Assembly (NCBI GenBank): GCA_028279425.1
Contig: JANQNV010000170.1
Coordinates: 1-33,917, forward strand
DNA length: 33,917 nucleotides
Direction of reading: 5' to 3'
Source: Longimicrobiales bacterium
Lineage (GTDB): Bacteria > Gemmatimonadota > Gemmatimonadetes > Longimicrobiales > Gaopeijiaceae
Below, one piece after another: positions 8,257 through 15,618 of the stretch. The first letter of the stretch is position 1. Every line of letters starts with the position of its first letter. A program made the position numbers and the translations under genes. Below the pieces are notes generated by a model, which was given only the letters and a program-made list of their open reading frames with translations, did not search any database and was not told where the DNA came from.

Positions 8257-9144
8257 ATGAAGAAACGTCGCTGGACGGCGGGCGACATCGACGACCAGAC
8301 CGGCCGGGTCGCGATCGTCACGGGCGGGAATAGCGGGATCGGCTTCGAGACCGTCAAGGCGTTGGCGGAGCGGGGAGCCCACGTGGTGATCGGGAGTCGC
8401 AGCCTCGACCGGGCGCGAGCGGCGCTCGATCGGCTGGGGAGTGCGGCGGGGACGACGTCGGTCCTCCAACTCGACCTGGCCGACCTGGACTCGGTCCGTC
8501 GGTTCACGGCCGAATTCCTCGAGCGGCACCATCGACTCGACCTTCTGATCAACAACGCCGGTGTGATGAATCCCCCCGGACGGCAGGAAACCAAGGACGG
8601 CTTCGAGCTGCAGATCGGCACGAATCACCTCGGTCACTTCGCCCTCTACCTGGGGCTCGCCGAGACCATCGAGGCAACCCAGGGATCGCGGGTGGTCACC
8701 GTGTCGAGTACGGCGCAGAACTTCGGCCGGTTCGACCTCGACGATCTCCACTGGACGCGGCGCGCGTATCGGGGCATGCAAGCGTACGGCGCGAGCAAGA
8801 TCGCCAACATGTTGTTCACGCTCGAGTTGAAGCGTCGACTCGAGGCGGCCGGCTCGTCGACCATCGCCACGGCGGCGCACCCGGGCTGGACCGCCACCAA
8901 CCTCCAGGCGACCACCCTGGCGTTCCGGATGCTCAATCCGATCTTCGCCATGCAGCCGTGGCAGGGGGCCCTCCCGACCCTCTTCGCCGCCGTGGCTCGC
9001 GAGGCGACGAATGGGGGTTACTACGGCCCCGATGGCCTGGGTTCGATGCGGGGGTACCCCGTACCGAACGAACCCGCCGAGGTGAGTCGAGACGCCGACC
9101 TGGCGAGACGCTTCTGGACGGCTTCCGAGGAGCTGGTCGCATGA
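8257..9144 (+). CDS. Short-chain dehydrogenase/reductase (retinol-dehydrogenase-like)
   Basis: This 295-residue NAD(P)-dependent oxidoreductase has a Rossmann fold. Visible motifs are the cofactor loop TGGNSGIG (22-29), NNAG (99-102), the catalytic serine region VTVSS (147-151) and YGASK (Tyr177, Lys181). The long region after the active site and the overall layout resemble the retinol-dehydrogenase/WW-oxidoreductase-like SDR group. The ATG at 8257 is chosen because a GGAG site lies at 8244-8247; an upstream GTG reading would start before the promoter's predicted transcription start. It is divergent from tetR and overlaps the next gene by ATGA. The substrate is unknown; shared control with the efflux pump suggests modification of the same class of compound. 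Confidence 0.92.
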   Translation: MKKRRWTAGDIDDQTGRVAIVTGGNSGIGFETVKALAERGAHVVIGSRSLDRARAALDRLGSAAGTTSVLQLDLADLDSVRRFTAEFLERHHRLDLLINNAGVMNPPGRQETKDGFELQIGTNHLGHFALYLGLAETIEATQGSRVVTVSSTAQNFGRFDLDDLHWTRRAYRGMQAYGASKIANMLFTLELKRRLEAAGSSTIATAAHPGWTATNLQATTLAFRMLNPIFAMQPWQGALPTLFAAVAREATNGGYYGPDGLGSMRGYPVPNEPAEVSRDADLARRFWTASEELVA

Positions 9145-10130
9145 TTCGCCTTCTGCGCAGATGGCTCCGGAATTCGGCCCCGACCGTACCGAAGGGGCCC
9201 CTTCCGGTCCTGCGTCGCTCGCGCGCCGACTTCGACGTCCCGCCTGAGAGCGGTGCTCGCGTCACCTGGTTGGGGCATGCGACCTCGCTCGTCGAGATCG
9301 ACGGCACGCGGCTGCTGATCGACCCCGTGTGGGCGGAGCGTGCTTCCCCGGTATCGTGGTTCGGGCCGCGCCGATTCTTCGCCCCGCCACTCCCCCTCGA
9401 CGATCTGCCCGAGATCGATGCGGTGCTCGTGTCCCACGATCACTACGACCATCTGGACAAGATTGCCGTCAAGCAGCTCGCCGCCGGCGGCCACCGATTC
9501 GTGGTGCCGACGGGGGTGGGTGCCGTCCTCATAGGGTGGGGGGTGCACCAACACCAGGTGATCGAGGTCGCGTGGTGGGACCGCGTCGAGGTGGGTTCGG
9601 TCGAGATCACCGCCACGCCGACGCAGCACTTCAGTGGGCGCTCGCTCCTCATGCATGACCGGAATCGCACCGGGTGGTGCGGCTTCGCGATTCGCGGTGC
9701 GAGTGCGGGCATCTACTACGCGGGCGACTCCGGACCCTTCGGGGGCTTCGCCGAAGTGGGACGCCGGCTCGGCCCGTTCGACGCGACGTTGGTCGAGATC
9801 GGCGCCTATGACCGCATGTGGGCCGACATCCATCTGGGCCCCGAATGCGCGGTCGACGCCGTGGTCGCGGCTCGCGGCGGCCTCATGATCCCGATCCACT
9901 GGGCTACCTTCAACCTGGCGATGCACGGCTGGACCGAACCGGCCGAGCGGGTTCGGGTGGCGGCGGCCCGGGCTGGAGTCCCGCTCGCGATCCCGCGGCC
10001 TGGGGCCTCGGTCGATCCGCATGCGCCCCCGCCGGTCGAGGTCTGGTGGCCCGACCTCCCGTGGGAGCGCGCGGAGGACCACGGTCGGGCGGGAACCAGC
10101 GCTCCGGCGGGGAAGGGGATCGGCGAGTAG
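9141..10130 (+). CDS. Metallo-beta-lactamase-fold hydrolase, NAPE-PLD-like
   Basis: This 329-residue protein shows the HxHxDH metal motif (His99, His101, Asp103, His104 in SHDHYDHLD). It also has a downstream TPTQHFSGRS histidine, an aspartate in YYAGDSGP and a histidine in MIPIHWATF, together a dinuclear zinc site. The segments HFSGRSL and DRNRTGWCGF match the NAPE-PLD/UlaG-like branch, which includes phosphodiesterases acting on N-acyl phosphatidylethanolamines. It has a basic N-terminus (MIRLLRRWLRNS) but no clear cleaved signal. It is translationally coupled to the SDR (ATGA) and sits in the TetR-linked divergon, so a lipid-like substrate is plausible but unproven. Only 8 bases separate its stop from that of the convergent plug-domain gene. 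Confidence 0.88.
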   Translation: MIRLLRRWLRNSAPTVPKGPLPVLRRSRADFDVPPESGARVTWLGHATSLVEIDGTRLLIDPVWAERASPVSWFGPRRFFAPPLPLDDLPEIDAVLVSHDHYDHLDKIAVKQLAAGGHRFVVPTGVGAVLIGWGVHQHQVIEVAWWDRVEVGSVEITATPTQHFSGRSLLMHDRNRTGWCGFAIRGASAGIYYAGDSGPFGGFAEVGRRLGPFDATLVEIGAYDRMWADIHLGPECAVDAVVAARGGLMIPIHWATFNLAMHGWTEPAERVRVAAARAGVPLAIPRPGASVDPHAPPPVEVWWPDLPWERAEDHGRAGTSAPAGKGIGE

Positions 10131-10138
10131 CCGCGCCT

Positions 10139-11302
10139 TCAGCCCCCGAGTCTCCAGTCCAGGATCTCGTCGAGCGGAAGGTCGACCCCGCGTTTCGTCC
10201 ACACGGCGATGACGCCGCACTGCGAATCCGAATCGATGTACTCCGGCGGGGTGGAGGCCGGCCCGCGGTAGACCTCGATGAGTTCGATGTCCATCCCGTG
10301 GATACCGGCGAGGCTGCTCACCTTCATCCCGTCCTGATAATAGATGATCGAACAACCGGAGAGCGACGTGGGGCGCATCCGGGGGTAGGCGCGGAGGACC
10401 GCATCCAGCGACGGATACCCGCGGTCGCGCAACTCGCCGGCGGTGATGAAGCTCCCGAAGCCCATGGCGACTCGCCGGGTGATGGTCTCCAGGTATGCGA
10501 GGCGTCGCCGGCTCACCGCGGTCACGGTCAACGGCTCCAGCTCGAGGGCTTCGACCGGCATGGCCACCCGCAGAAACAGACCCTCTTCGGCCTGGGTCTG
10601 CACGGTGTCGACGATCGTGGCGCGCCCGAGCATCTCGAAGGTGACCGGGATCGCGCCCGTCTCCGAGATGCGTACCTCGAAGAATCCCTTGTCGTTGGTC
10701 AGCGTCTGATCGTCGGCGGCCGACACCAGCACGCCCTTCAGGGCGATCCCGTCGGGATCCGACACCCGCCCGAGGATCCGGCCCTCCCGCTCTTCACGGA
10801 GATCCGGAAGGTAGCCCTCCCCGGGGGCCAGTCGCGTCAGCTCGATCCTGAGTGTGCGGGCGGCCACCACTGCGGCGGTCGAATCGCCCGCGGCGGCCGT
10901 CCCATCGCCTCGCGCGGGGAGCGCCAGCGGAGCGCTCGCCCGGTATCCCGCCATGGTCACGACGAGTCGTACTTCGGGGGTCGGCTCGACGTCGATGCGG
11001 AAGACCCCGGCCACGGTGCTGGTCGAGGCTGCCAAGGCCCGCCGATCGCCGTCGATCACGACCACGCGGGCGCCCTCGATGCCGCGACCGGTCAGGGCGT
11101 CGACCACCGTGCCGCTGACCTGGGCGGTCAGAGGTGAGCCGAGAGCGAACACCGCCAGGAGCAGGGCGATCACCGGCGCGACCGTGAAGCGCCGCGGTTC
11201 ACGGGAGAGGCGCCCCGGCCGTGCAAGGAGGCACCCCGATTCGGCGCGGGGGTGGCGCGCCTCGGCCCGTAGGCCCACGAGGCCCTCGCTGCCACGCTTC
11301 AC
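10139..11302 (-). CDS. Secreted carboxypeptidase-regulatory/TonB-plug protein, paralogue B
   Basis: This protein of about 387 residues has a signal-like segment (ALLLAVFALGSPLTAQ) preceded by an unusually long basic leader. Two carboxypeptidase-regulatory-like beta-sandwich domains follow (VSGTVVDALTGRGIEGARV and ILGRVSDPDGIALKGVLVSA), then a TonB-receptor plug-like domain with a YYQDGMKV segment and the ending CGVIAVWTKRG. There is no beta-barrel, so it cannot be a complete TonB-dependent receptor. The GTG start at 11302 lies one base after the stop of paralogue A. A start closer to the signal segment cannot be excluded. It is a tandem copy of the preceding gene, with near-identical middle and C-terminal parts, and is the last gene of the creatininase/DUF1592 set. 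Confidence 0.82.
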   Translation of the reverse strand: MKRGSEGLVGLRAEARHPRAESGCLLARPGRLSREPRRFTVAPVIALLLAVFALGSPLTAQVSGTVVDALTGRGIEGARVVVIDGDRRALAASTSTVAGVFRIDVEPTPEVRLVVTMAGYRASAPLALPARGDGTAAAGDSTAAVVAARTLRIELTRLAPGEGYLPDLREEREGRILGRVSDPDGIALKGVLVSAADDQTLTNDKGFFEVRISETGAIPVTFEMLGRATIVDTVQTQAEEGLFLRVAMPVEALELEPLTVTAVSRRRLAYLETITRRVAMGFGSFITAGELRDRGYPSLDAVLRAYPRMRPTSLSGCSIIYYQDGMKVSSLAGIHGMDIELIEVYRGPASTPPEYIDSDSQCGVIAVWTKRGVDLPLDEILDWRLGG

Positions 11303-11303
11303 G

Positions 11304-12455
11304 TCAGCCCCCGAGACGCCAGTCCAGGATCTCGTCGAGCGGAAGGTCGACCCCGCGCTTCGTCCACACGGCGATGACGCCGCACCTCGAATCCGAGTCG
11401 ATGTACTCGGGAGGGACGGAGGCGGTCGCCGGGTACATCTCGACCAGTTCGATGTCCATCGTGATGAAGTCGGCGAGCGGACCGGCGATCCTCGCCCCGT
11501 CCAAGTAGAAGATGGGCGGACATGGCCCGGTCCCCAGGGACCCCGCGTCTCGGAATACGGGAACGCCACCGAGAATGCGCATCCCCGGCTGGTTACGAAG
11601 GAGTTGTCCGAATGACGGATACCCTCGCTCCTGCAGACCCGTCGCGGTGACGAAGGTCCCGAATCCCATGGCGACGCGGCGGGTGACGTCTTCGAGGTAG
11701 AGCAGGCGTCGCCGGCTCACGGCGGTCACCGTCATCGGCTCGATGTCCAGCGCCTCGACCGGCATGGCCACCCGCAGAAACAGACCCTCCTCGGCCTGGG
11801 TCTGCACGGTGTCGACGATCGTGGCGCGCCCGAACATCTCGAAGGTGACCGGGATCGCGCCCGTTTCGGAGATGCGTACCTCGAAGAAGCCCTTGTCGTT
11901 GGTCAGCGTCTGATCGTCGGCGGCCGACACCAGCACTCCCTTCAGGGCGATGCCCTCGGGGTCCGACACGCGCCCGAGGATTCGGCCCTCCCGCTCGCGG
12001 CCGGGATCCGGGGCGTAGCCCTCGCCGGCGGCGAGGCGGCTGAGCTCGATCCGGAGCGCGCGGGTGGCCACCGGTGCGCGGGTGGGGTCGCCCGTCGCAG
12101 CGTCTCCGTCGCCTGGCTGGGGGAGCGCAAGCGGAGCGCTCGCCCGGTAGCCCGCCATGGTCACGACGAGGCGGAGCTCGGGGGTCGCCTCGACATCGAT
12201 ACGGAAGACCCCCCCGAAGGTGCTGTTCGACGCTGCGACGGCGCGGCGTTCGCCGTCGATCACGACCAGCCGGGCGCCCTCGAGACCGCGGCCGGTCGCG
12301 GCGTCGACCACGACGCCGCTGACCTGGGCGGTCAGGGGTGAGGCGAGAACCAGCGCAGCGAGGAGGGGTGTGAGACCCGTTGCGACGCCACGCTGCCGAA
12401 GCTCGGTACGACGGCGTCGCTGAGCAGAGGCGATGCCCCTCAGCAGGACATGCAT
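11304..12455 (-). CDS. Secreted carboxypeptidase-regulatory/TonB-plug protein, paralogue A
   Basis: This 383-residue protein has an N-terminal basic leader and a hydrophobic signal segment ending near SPLTAQ (residue 44). One carboxypeptidase-regulatory-like domain spans about 45-125 and a second about 155-240. A plug-like region spans about 245-375, with YPSFGQLLRNQPGMRI, PPIFYLDGARI and the terminal CGVIAVWTKRGVDLP. The barrel of TonB receptors is missing. The ATG at 12455 overlaps the ankyrin gene by 16 bases and is the only good start in frame before the signal. The role is unknown; it may be a periplasmic or surface accessory of a transporter, or a stand-alone binding module. Confidence 0.84.
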   Translation of the reverse strand: MHVLLRGIASAQRRRRTELRQRGVATGLTPLLAALVLASPLTAQVSGVVVDAATGRGLEGARLVVIDGERRAVAASNSTFGGVFRIDVEATPELRLVVTMAGYRASAPLALPQPGDGDAATGDPTRAPVATRALRIELSRLAAGEGYAPDPGREREGRILGRVSDPEGIALKGVLVSAADDQTLTNDKGFFEVRISETGAIPVTFEMFGRATIVDTVQTQAEEGLFLRVAMPVEALDIEPMTVTAVSRRRLLYLEDVTRRVAMGFGTFVTATGLQERGYPSFGQLLRNQPGMRILGGVPVFRDAGSLGTGPCPPIFYLDGARIAGPLADFITMDIELVEMYPATASVPPEYIDSDSRCGVIAVWTKRGVDLPLDEILDWRLGG

Positions 12456-14233
12456 CGGTGGTTGTTCTTCGCCCCCATCCCCTCGAGCAGCGCGATGGTC
12501 TCGGGGAAGGGCGAGATGCGTTGCACGGGGCCGTTGGCCATGTCGACCGTGGTTTGTCCACGCCGGCTGACAACCAGCGGGTCGGCACCCTTGGAGACCA
12601 GATACCGGATCAACTCGTTGTCACCCCGGGCGGCGGCGTGGTGCAGGGGGGTGTAGCCGTTGAGGTCGCGCGCATTCACGTCGGCTCCGTGCACCTCGAC
12701 CAGATACTTCACGGCGGGCAACCACCCGTCCTCGACGTGGCGGTGCGCATTGCCCGCGAACCCCTCGCCGTACCCGACCCCACTCGCCGCGTGGATCGGT
12801 GCGACCGCCGGGTCGCCCTCCCGGACGGGCGGAAGGCCGGAGAGATCCGGTTGATCTTCGGCGCCGGGGCGGCGCCTCGGCGTCTGCGCGATCGTCGTCG
12901 CCGTCGGGTCGGCTCCGAACTCCACGAGGAGCTCCATGGCGGCCACGTCGGTGGCGTAGGCGGCGCGCCAGAACGGAGTGGCGCCCCGTGTGTCGACGTC
13001 GAGCTGGTCGAAGGTGTAGCCCATGTACCAGAGGTGCTTGTTGAGCCGGGGATCGGGGTCGGCCCCGGCCTCCAGGAGAGCCCGCATCACGTCGAGGTAG
13101 CTGGCCCGCTGCTGGGTGTAGGCCTGCTGCTGCGGGTAGCGCGCCTTGGGAGCCCAGTGCGTGTTGAGGGCGGCGTACAGCGGCGTCGTCCCCGCGTCGC
13201 TCGCGAGATCCGGCATGGCCCCGCGCTCGAGGAGGGTGAGCGCGAGATCGAAGTGGCCGTTGATCGCGGCGATCAGAATGGGACTGCTGTGGTCACCCGA
13301 GCTGACCTGATTGACGTCGGCGCCCGCATCGAGGAGTGCCGTGGTGATGTCGGCGAAGCCCTCACGGGCGGCGTGCAGGAGGGGTGTCAGACCGCCCTGA
13401 CGGCCCACCAGCGCCACATAGCCGCTCCCGCCACCGTCACCGACGTCGGGATCGACGAACTCACCGGCGGTCGGCGCGACCCTCTCGGCCGGCGCGACCT
13501 CGTTGGCACGGCGAACGGAGTATTCCACCTGGGCCGGGGTGGGCCGGAACTCGACCCGCTCGACCCCCGCCTCCGCGGCGAGGGAATCGAGGATCTGCGA
13601 CCGCACACGCGACGCTTCACTGGTCGCGGCTTGCATGTCGGGAGCCGCGACCACGAAGGTGGCGGCCTCGACGTCGGCGCCGCCCTCGAGCAGGGCCCGC
13701 ACTGCATCGAGCCTGTCTTCTGCGACGGCGAAGACGAGCGGGGTCTGTCCTCGAGACGACTCGCGCGCATCGACGTCGGCTCCGGCCGCGAGAAGTGCGC
13801 GCACCAGCGTCGGGTCGCCGGCGGCCGCCGCGAAATGGAGCGCCACCACATCGCCCGTTTCGGTCGTGGCGTGCACGTCGGCGCCGGCGTCGATCAGGGC
13901 GCGCGCGGCGTCGCCCCGGCCAGCGGCGGCCGCGAGGTGGAGCGGGGTGTAGGCACCGAGTCGGGTCGTCGCATCGACATCGGCACCGGCCGCGATCAAC
14001 GCGCGCACCCGCTCGAGGTCACCGGCTTCTGCCGCCTCGTGCAGCTGCGTCGTCCCGTCGCCGTAGACGAAGTGCGGGTCGATCCCGGCGTCGGACTCCT
14101 GGCCTGCGAGCGGAACAGCCGCTCCTGCCCCGAGGCCCCCGCCGACCACCAGCGCGAGGGCGACGACGAACGGCCCGCCCCGGAGGGCCTGTGGCACGGA
14201 CGACGCGGCGGACCAGCCCGAGCACGCGCGCAT
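12440..14233 (-). CDS. Exported ankyrin-repeat protein
   Basis: This 597-residue protein carries about nine or ten ankyrin repeats, each of roughly 33 residues with the TPLHxAAxxG and LLxAGADV cores. Clear examples are YTPLHLAAAAGRGDAARALI and NGYTPLHHAAARGDNELIRY. An N-terminal hydrophobic segment (VVALALVVGGGLGAGAAVPL) makes export probable. A linker at about 200-300 and a proline-rich stretch near 480 interrupt the repeats. It ends HRCMSC. The ATG at 14233 shares a base with the DUF1552 stop (TGATG); longer readings enter that gene. Ankyrin proteins of this type often accompany DUF1592/DUF1552 pairs, where their role is undefined, probably protein-protein contact. Confidence 0.9.
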   Translation of the reverse strand: MRACSGWSAASSVPQALRGGPFVVALALVVGGGLGAGAAVPLAGQESDAGIDPHFVYGDGTTQLHEAAEAGDLERVRALIAAGADVDATTRLGAYTPLHLAAAAGRGDAARALIDAGADVHATTETGDVVALHFAAAAGDPTLVRALLAAGADVDARESSRGQTPLVFAVAEDRLDAVRALLEGGADVEAATFVVAAPDMQAATSEASRVRSQILDSLAAEAGVERVEFRPTPAQVEYSVRRANEVAPAERVAPTAGEFVDPDVGDGGGSGYVALVGRQGGLTPLLHAAREGFADITTALLDAGADVNQVSSGDHSSPILIAAINGHFDLALTLLERGAMPDLASDAGTTPLYAALNTHWAPKARYPQQQAYTQQRASYLDVMRALLEAGADPDPRLNKHLWYMGYTFDQLDVDTRGATPFWRAAYATDVAAMELLVEFGADPTATTIAQTPRRRPGAEDQPDLSGLPPVREGDPAVAPIHAASGVGYGEGFAGNAHRHVEDGWLPAVKYLVEVHGADVNARDLNGYTPLHHAAARGDNELIRYLVSKGADPLVVSRRGQTTVDMANGPVQRISPFPETIALLEGMGAKNNHRCMSC

Positions 14234-15618
14234 CAGATCGCCGCCGCGCCGGTGCTGTCTCCGAACGACTGCAGGTCGTCCATGCCCAACGTGTGCATCA
14301 GCGAGAGCATCACGTTGGCCATCGGGGTGCCGTCGGCGTAGCTCAGATGTCGACCGGTGTCGAGGCGCCCGTTGGCGCCGCCGAGCACGATCAGCGGACA
14401 CCGCTTGTGGTTGTGGAGATTCGGGTCGCCCATCGGGGAACCGTACATCACCATCGTCTTGTCGAGCAGGGAGTCTTCCCCCTCCGAGATCTCCTCGAGC
14501 TTGCGCAGGAAGTACGGGAGCATGCTCACGTGGTACGCGTTGATCTTGTTGAACTCGAGGACGGCCTCTTCCCGACCGCCGTGGTGCGACGCCGGGTGGA
14601 AGGGACGATCCGAACCGCTCTCCGGATACACCCGCGCCGACGAGTCGCGTCCCATCTTGAACGAGAACACACGCGTCATGTCGGACTGGAAGGCGAGCGC
14701 CTGGAGATCGAACATCAGCTCCACATGCTCGCGGAACGAGTCGGGCACCCCCGCGGGGGCGCGGGGAAGGGCCCGCTCCGCCCCGCTCGTGTTGTAGGCC
14801 TCGATCCGCTGAATCCGGCGCTCCACCTCACGCACGTTGTCGAGGTACCGCTCGAGACGCTGACGATCGGAGCCGCCCAGCTGCGCACTCAGTCGCGACA
14901 CCCGGCCGGTGATCCAGTCGAGGATCGAACGGTCGGTATGCAGACGCATCGCGCGCTCTTCGGCGGTCGACCCTGCTCCGAAGAGCTGCTCGAACGCCAC
15001 GCGTGGATCGCGGATCACCGGCAGGGGCTCGGTCTCCGAGGCCCACGAGATGGAGTCGGTATACACGCAGGTGTAGCCGTACGCGCAGCCCCCCGACTGG
15101 TCGATGTTCTCGATGCAGAGCTGCATCGAGGGGATCGGTGTGTCTTGTCCGAAGCGCTGGGCGTAGAGCTGGTCGAGCGACGGCCCGACCAACACGTCCG
15201 ACCCCTCCGTCTGCTTCGGATGCGCCTGGGTCAGGAAGACGGCGCTGGAGCGGAAGTGGTCACCGCCGATCTCCTCGGGCGTCATCGCCTCGGCCATCCG
15301 GACGTCGGTGTTGCTGTAGATGTTGAGCCGATGGCGGAACGGTTCGAGCGAGCGGAGGGCGCTCGGAGCCAACTCGAAGTTGCTGCCGGTCTCCGACGGC
15401 GACCAGAGGTTCTGCGTTGCGCCGAAATCGTTGGACCCGGCGGCACCGTGCACCATCTCGATGGCGACCAAGCGGGTGGGGTCGGCTGCCGAGCCCCCGC
15501 GCGTCAGCGCCGAGAGGGCGCCGGCGGGGCGCATCGCGTCGAGGAGAGGGAGGGCGACCGCGGCGCCCATCCCACGGAGGAAGGTGCGGCGGGGAATGTG
15601 TCGACCGATCAGGTGCAT
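14233..15618 (-). CDS. DUF1552 protein, Tat-exported
   Basis: This 461-residue protein opens with HIPRRTFLRGMGAAVALPLL, a twin-arginine signal (Arg10, Arg11), so it is exported folded. The body matches the DUF1552 family, which occurs next to DUF1592 proteins in Planctomycetes, Acidobacteria and Gemmatimonadota. Its biochemical function is not known. Family-type phrases include MYGSPMGDPNLHNHKRCP and the conserved HKRCPLIVLGG. The ATG at 15618 overlaps the DUF1592 stop by one base (TGATG), so the two are translated together. It probably works with the adjacent cytochrome-like protein in the periplasm. Confidence 0.9.
   Translation of the reverse strand: MHLIGRHIPRRTFLRGMGAAVALPLLDAMRPAGALSALTRGGSAADPTRLVAIEMVHGAAGSNDFGATQNLWSPSETGSNFELAPSALRSLEPFRHRLNIYSNTDVRMAEAMTPEEIGGDHFRSSAVFLTQAHPKQTEGSDVLVGPSLDQLYAQRFGQDTPIPSMQLCIENIDQSGGCAYGYTCVYTDSISWASETEPLPVIRDPRVAFEQLFGAGSTAEERAMRLHTDRSILDWITGRVSRLSAQLGGSDRQRLERYLDNVREVERRIQRIEAYNTSGAERALPRAPAGVPDSFREHVELMFDLQALAFQSDMTRVFSFKMGRDSSARVYPESGSDRPFHPASHHGGREEAVLEFNKINAYHVSMLPYFLRKLEEISEGEDSLLDKTMVMYGSPMGDPNLHNHKRCPLIVLGGANGRLDTGRHLSYADGTPMANVMLSLMHTLGMDDLQSFGDSTGAAAI

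Larger units (their letters stand above)
10139..12455 (-). repeat. Tandem gene duplication with homogenised segments
   Basis: The two adjacent genes are paralogues. The segments around 10560-10760 and 11760-11960 are almost base-for-base identical, as are the C-terminal ends (10139-10260 and 11304-11415). The plug core between them (about 10290-10440 and 11440-11640) differs in sequence and length. The pattern suggests duplication followed by partial gene conversion or selective divergence of the core. Confidence 0.85.

Noticed and set aside
12380..14341. Long plus-strand frame opposite the ankyrin-repeat gene
   Set aside because: It mirrors the ankyrin repeats on the other strand and has no recognisable domain; the minus-strand gene is clear.
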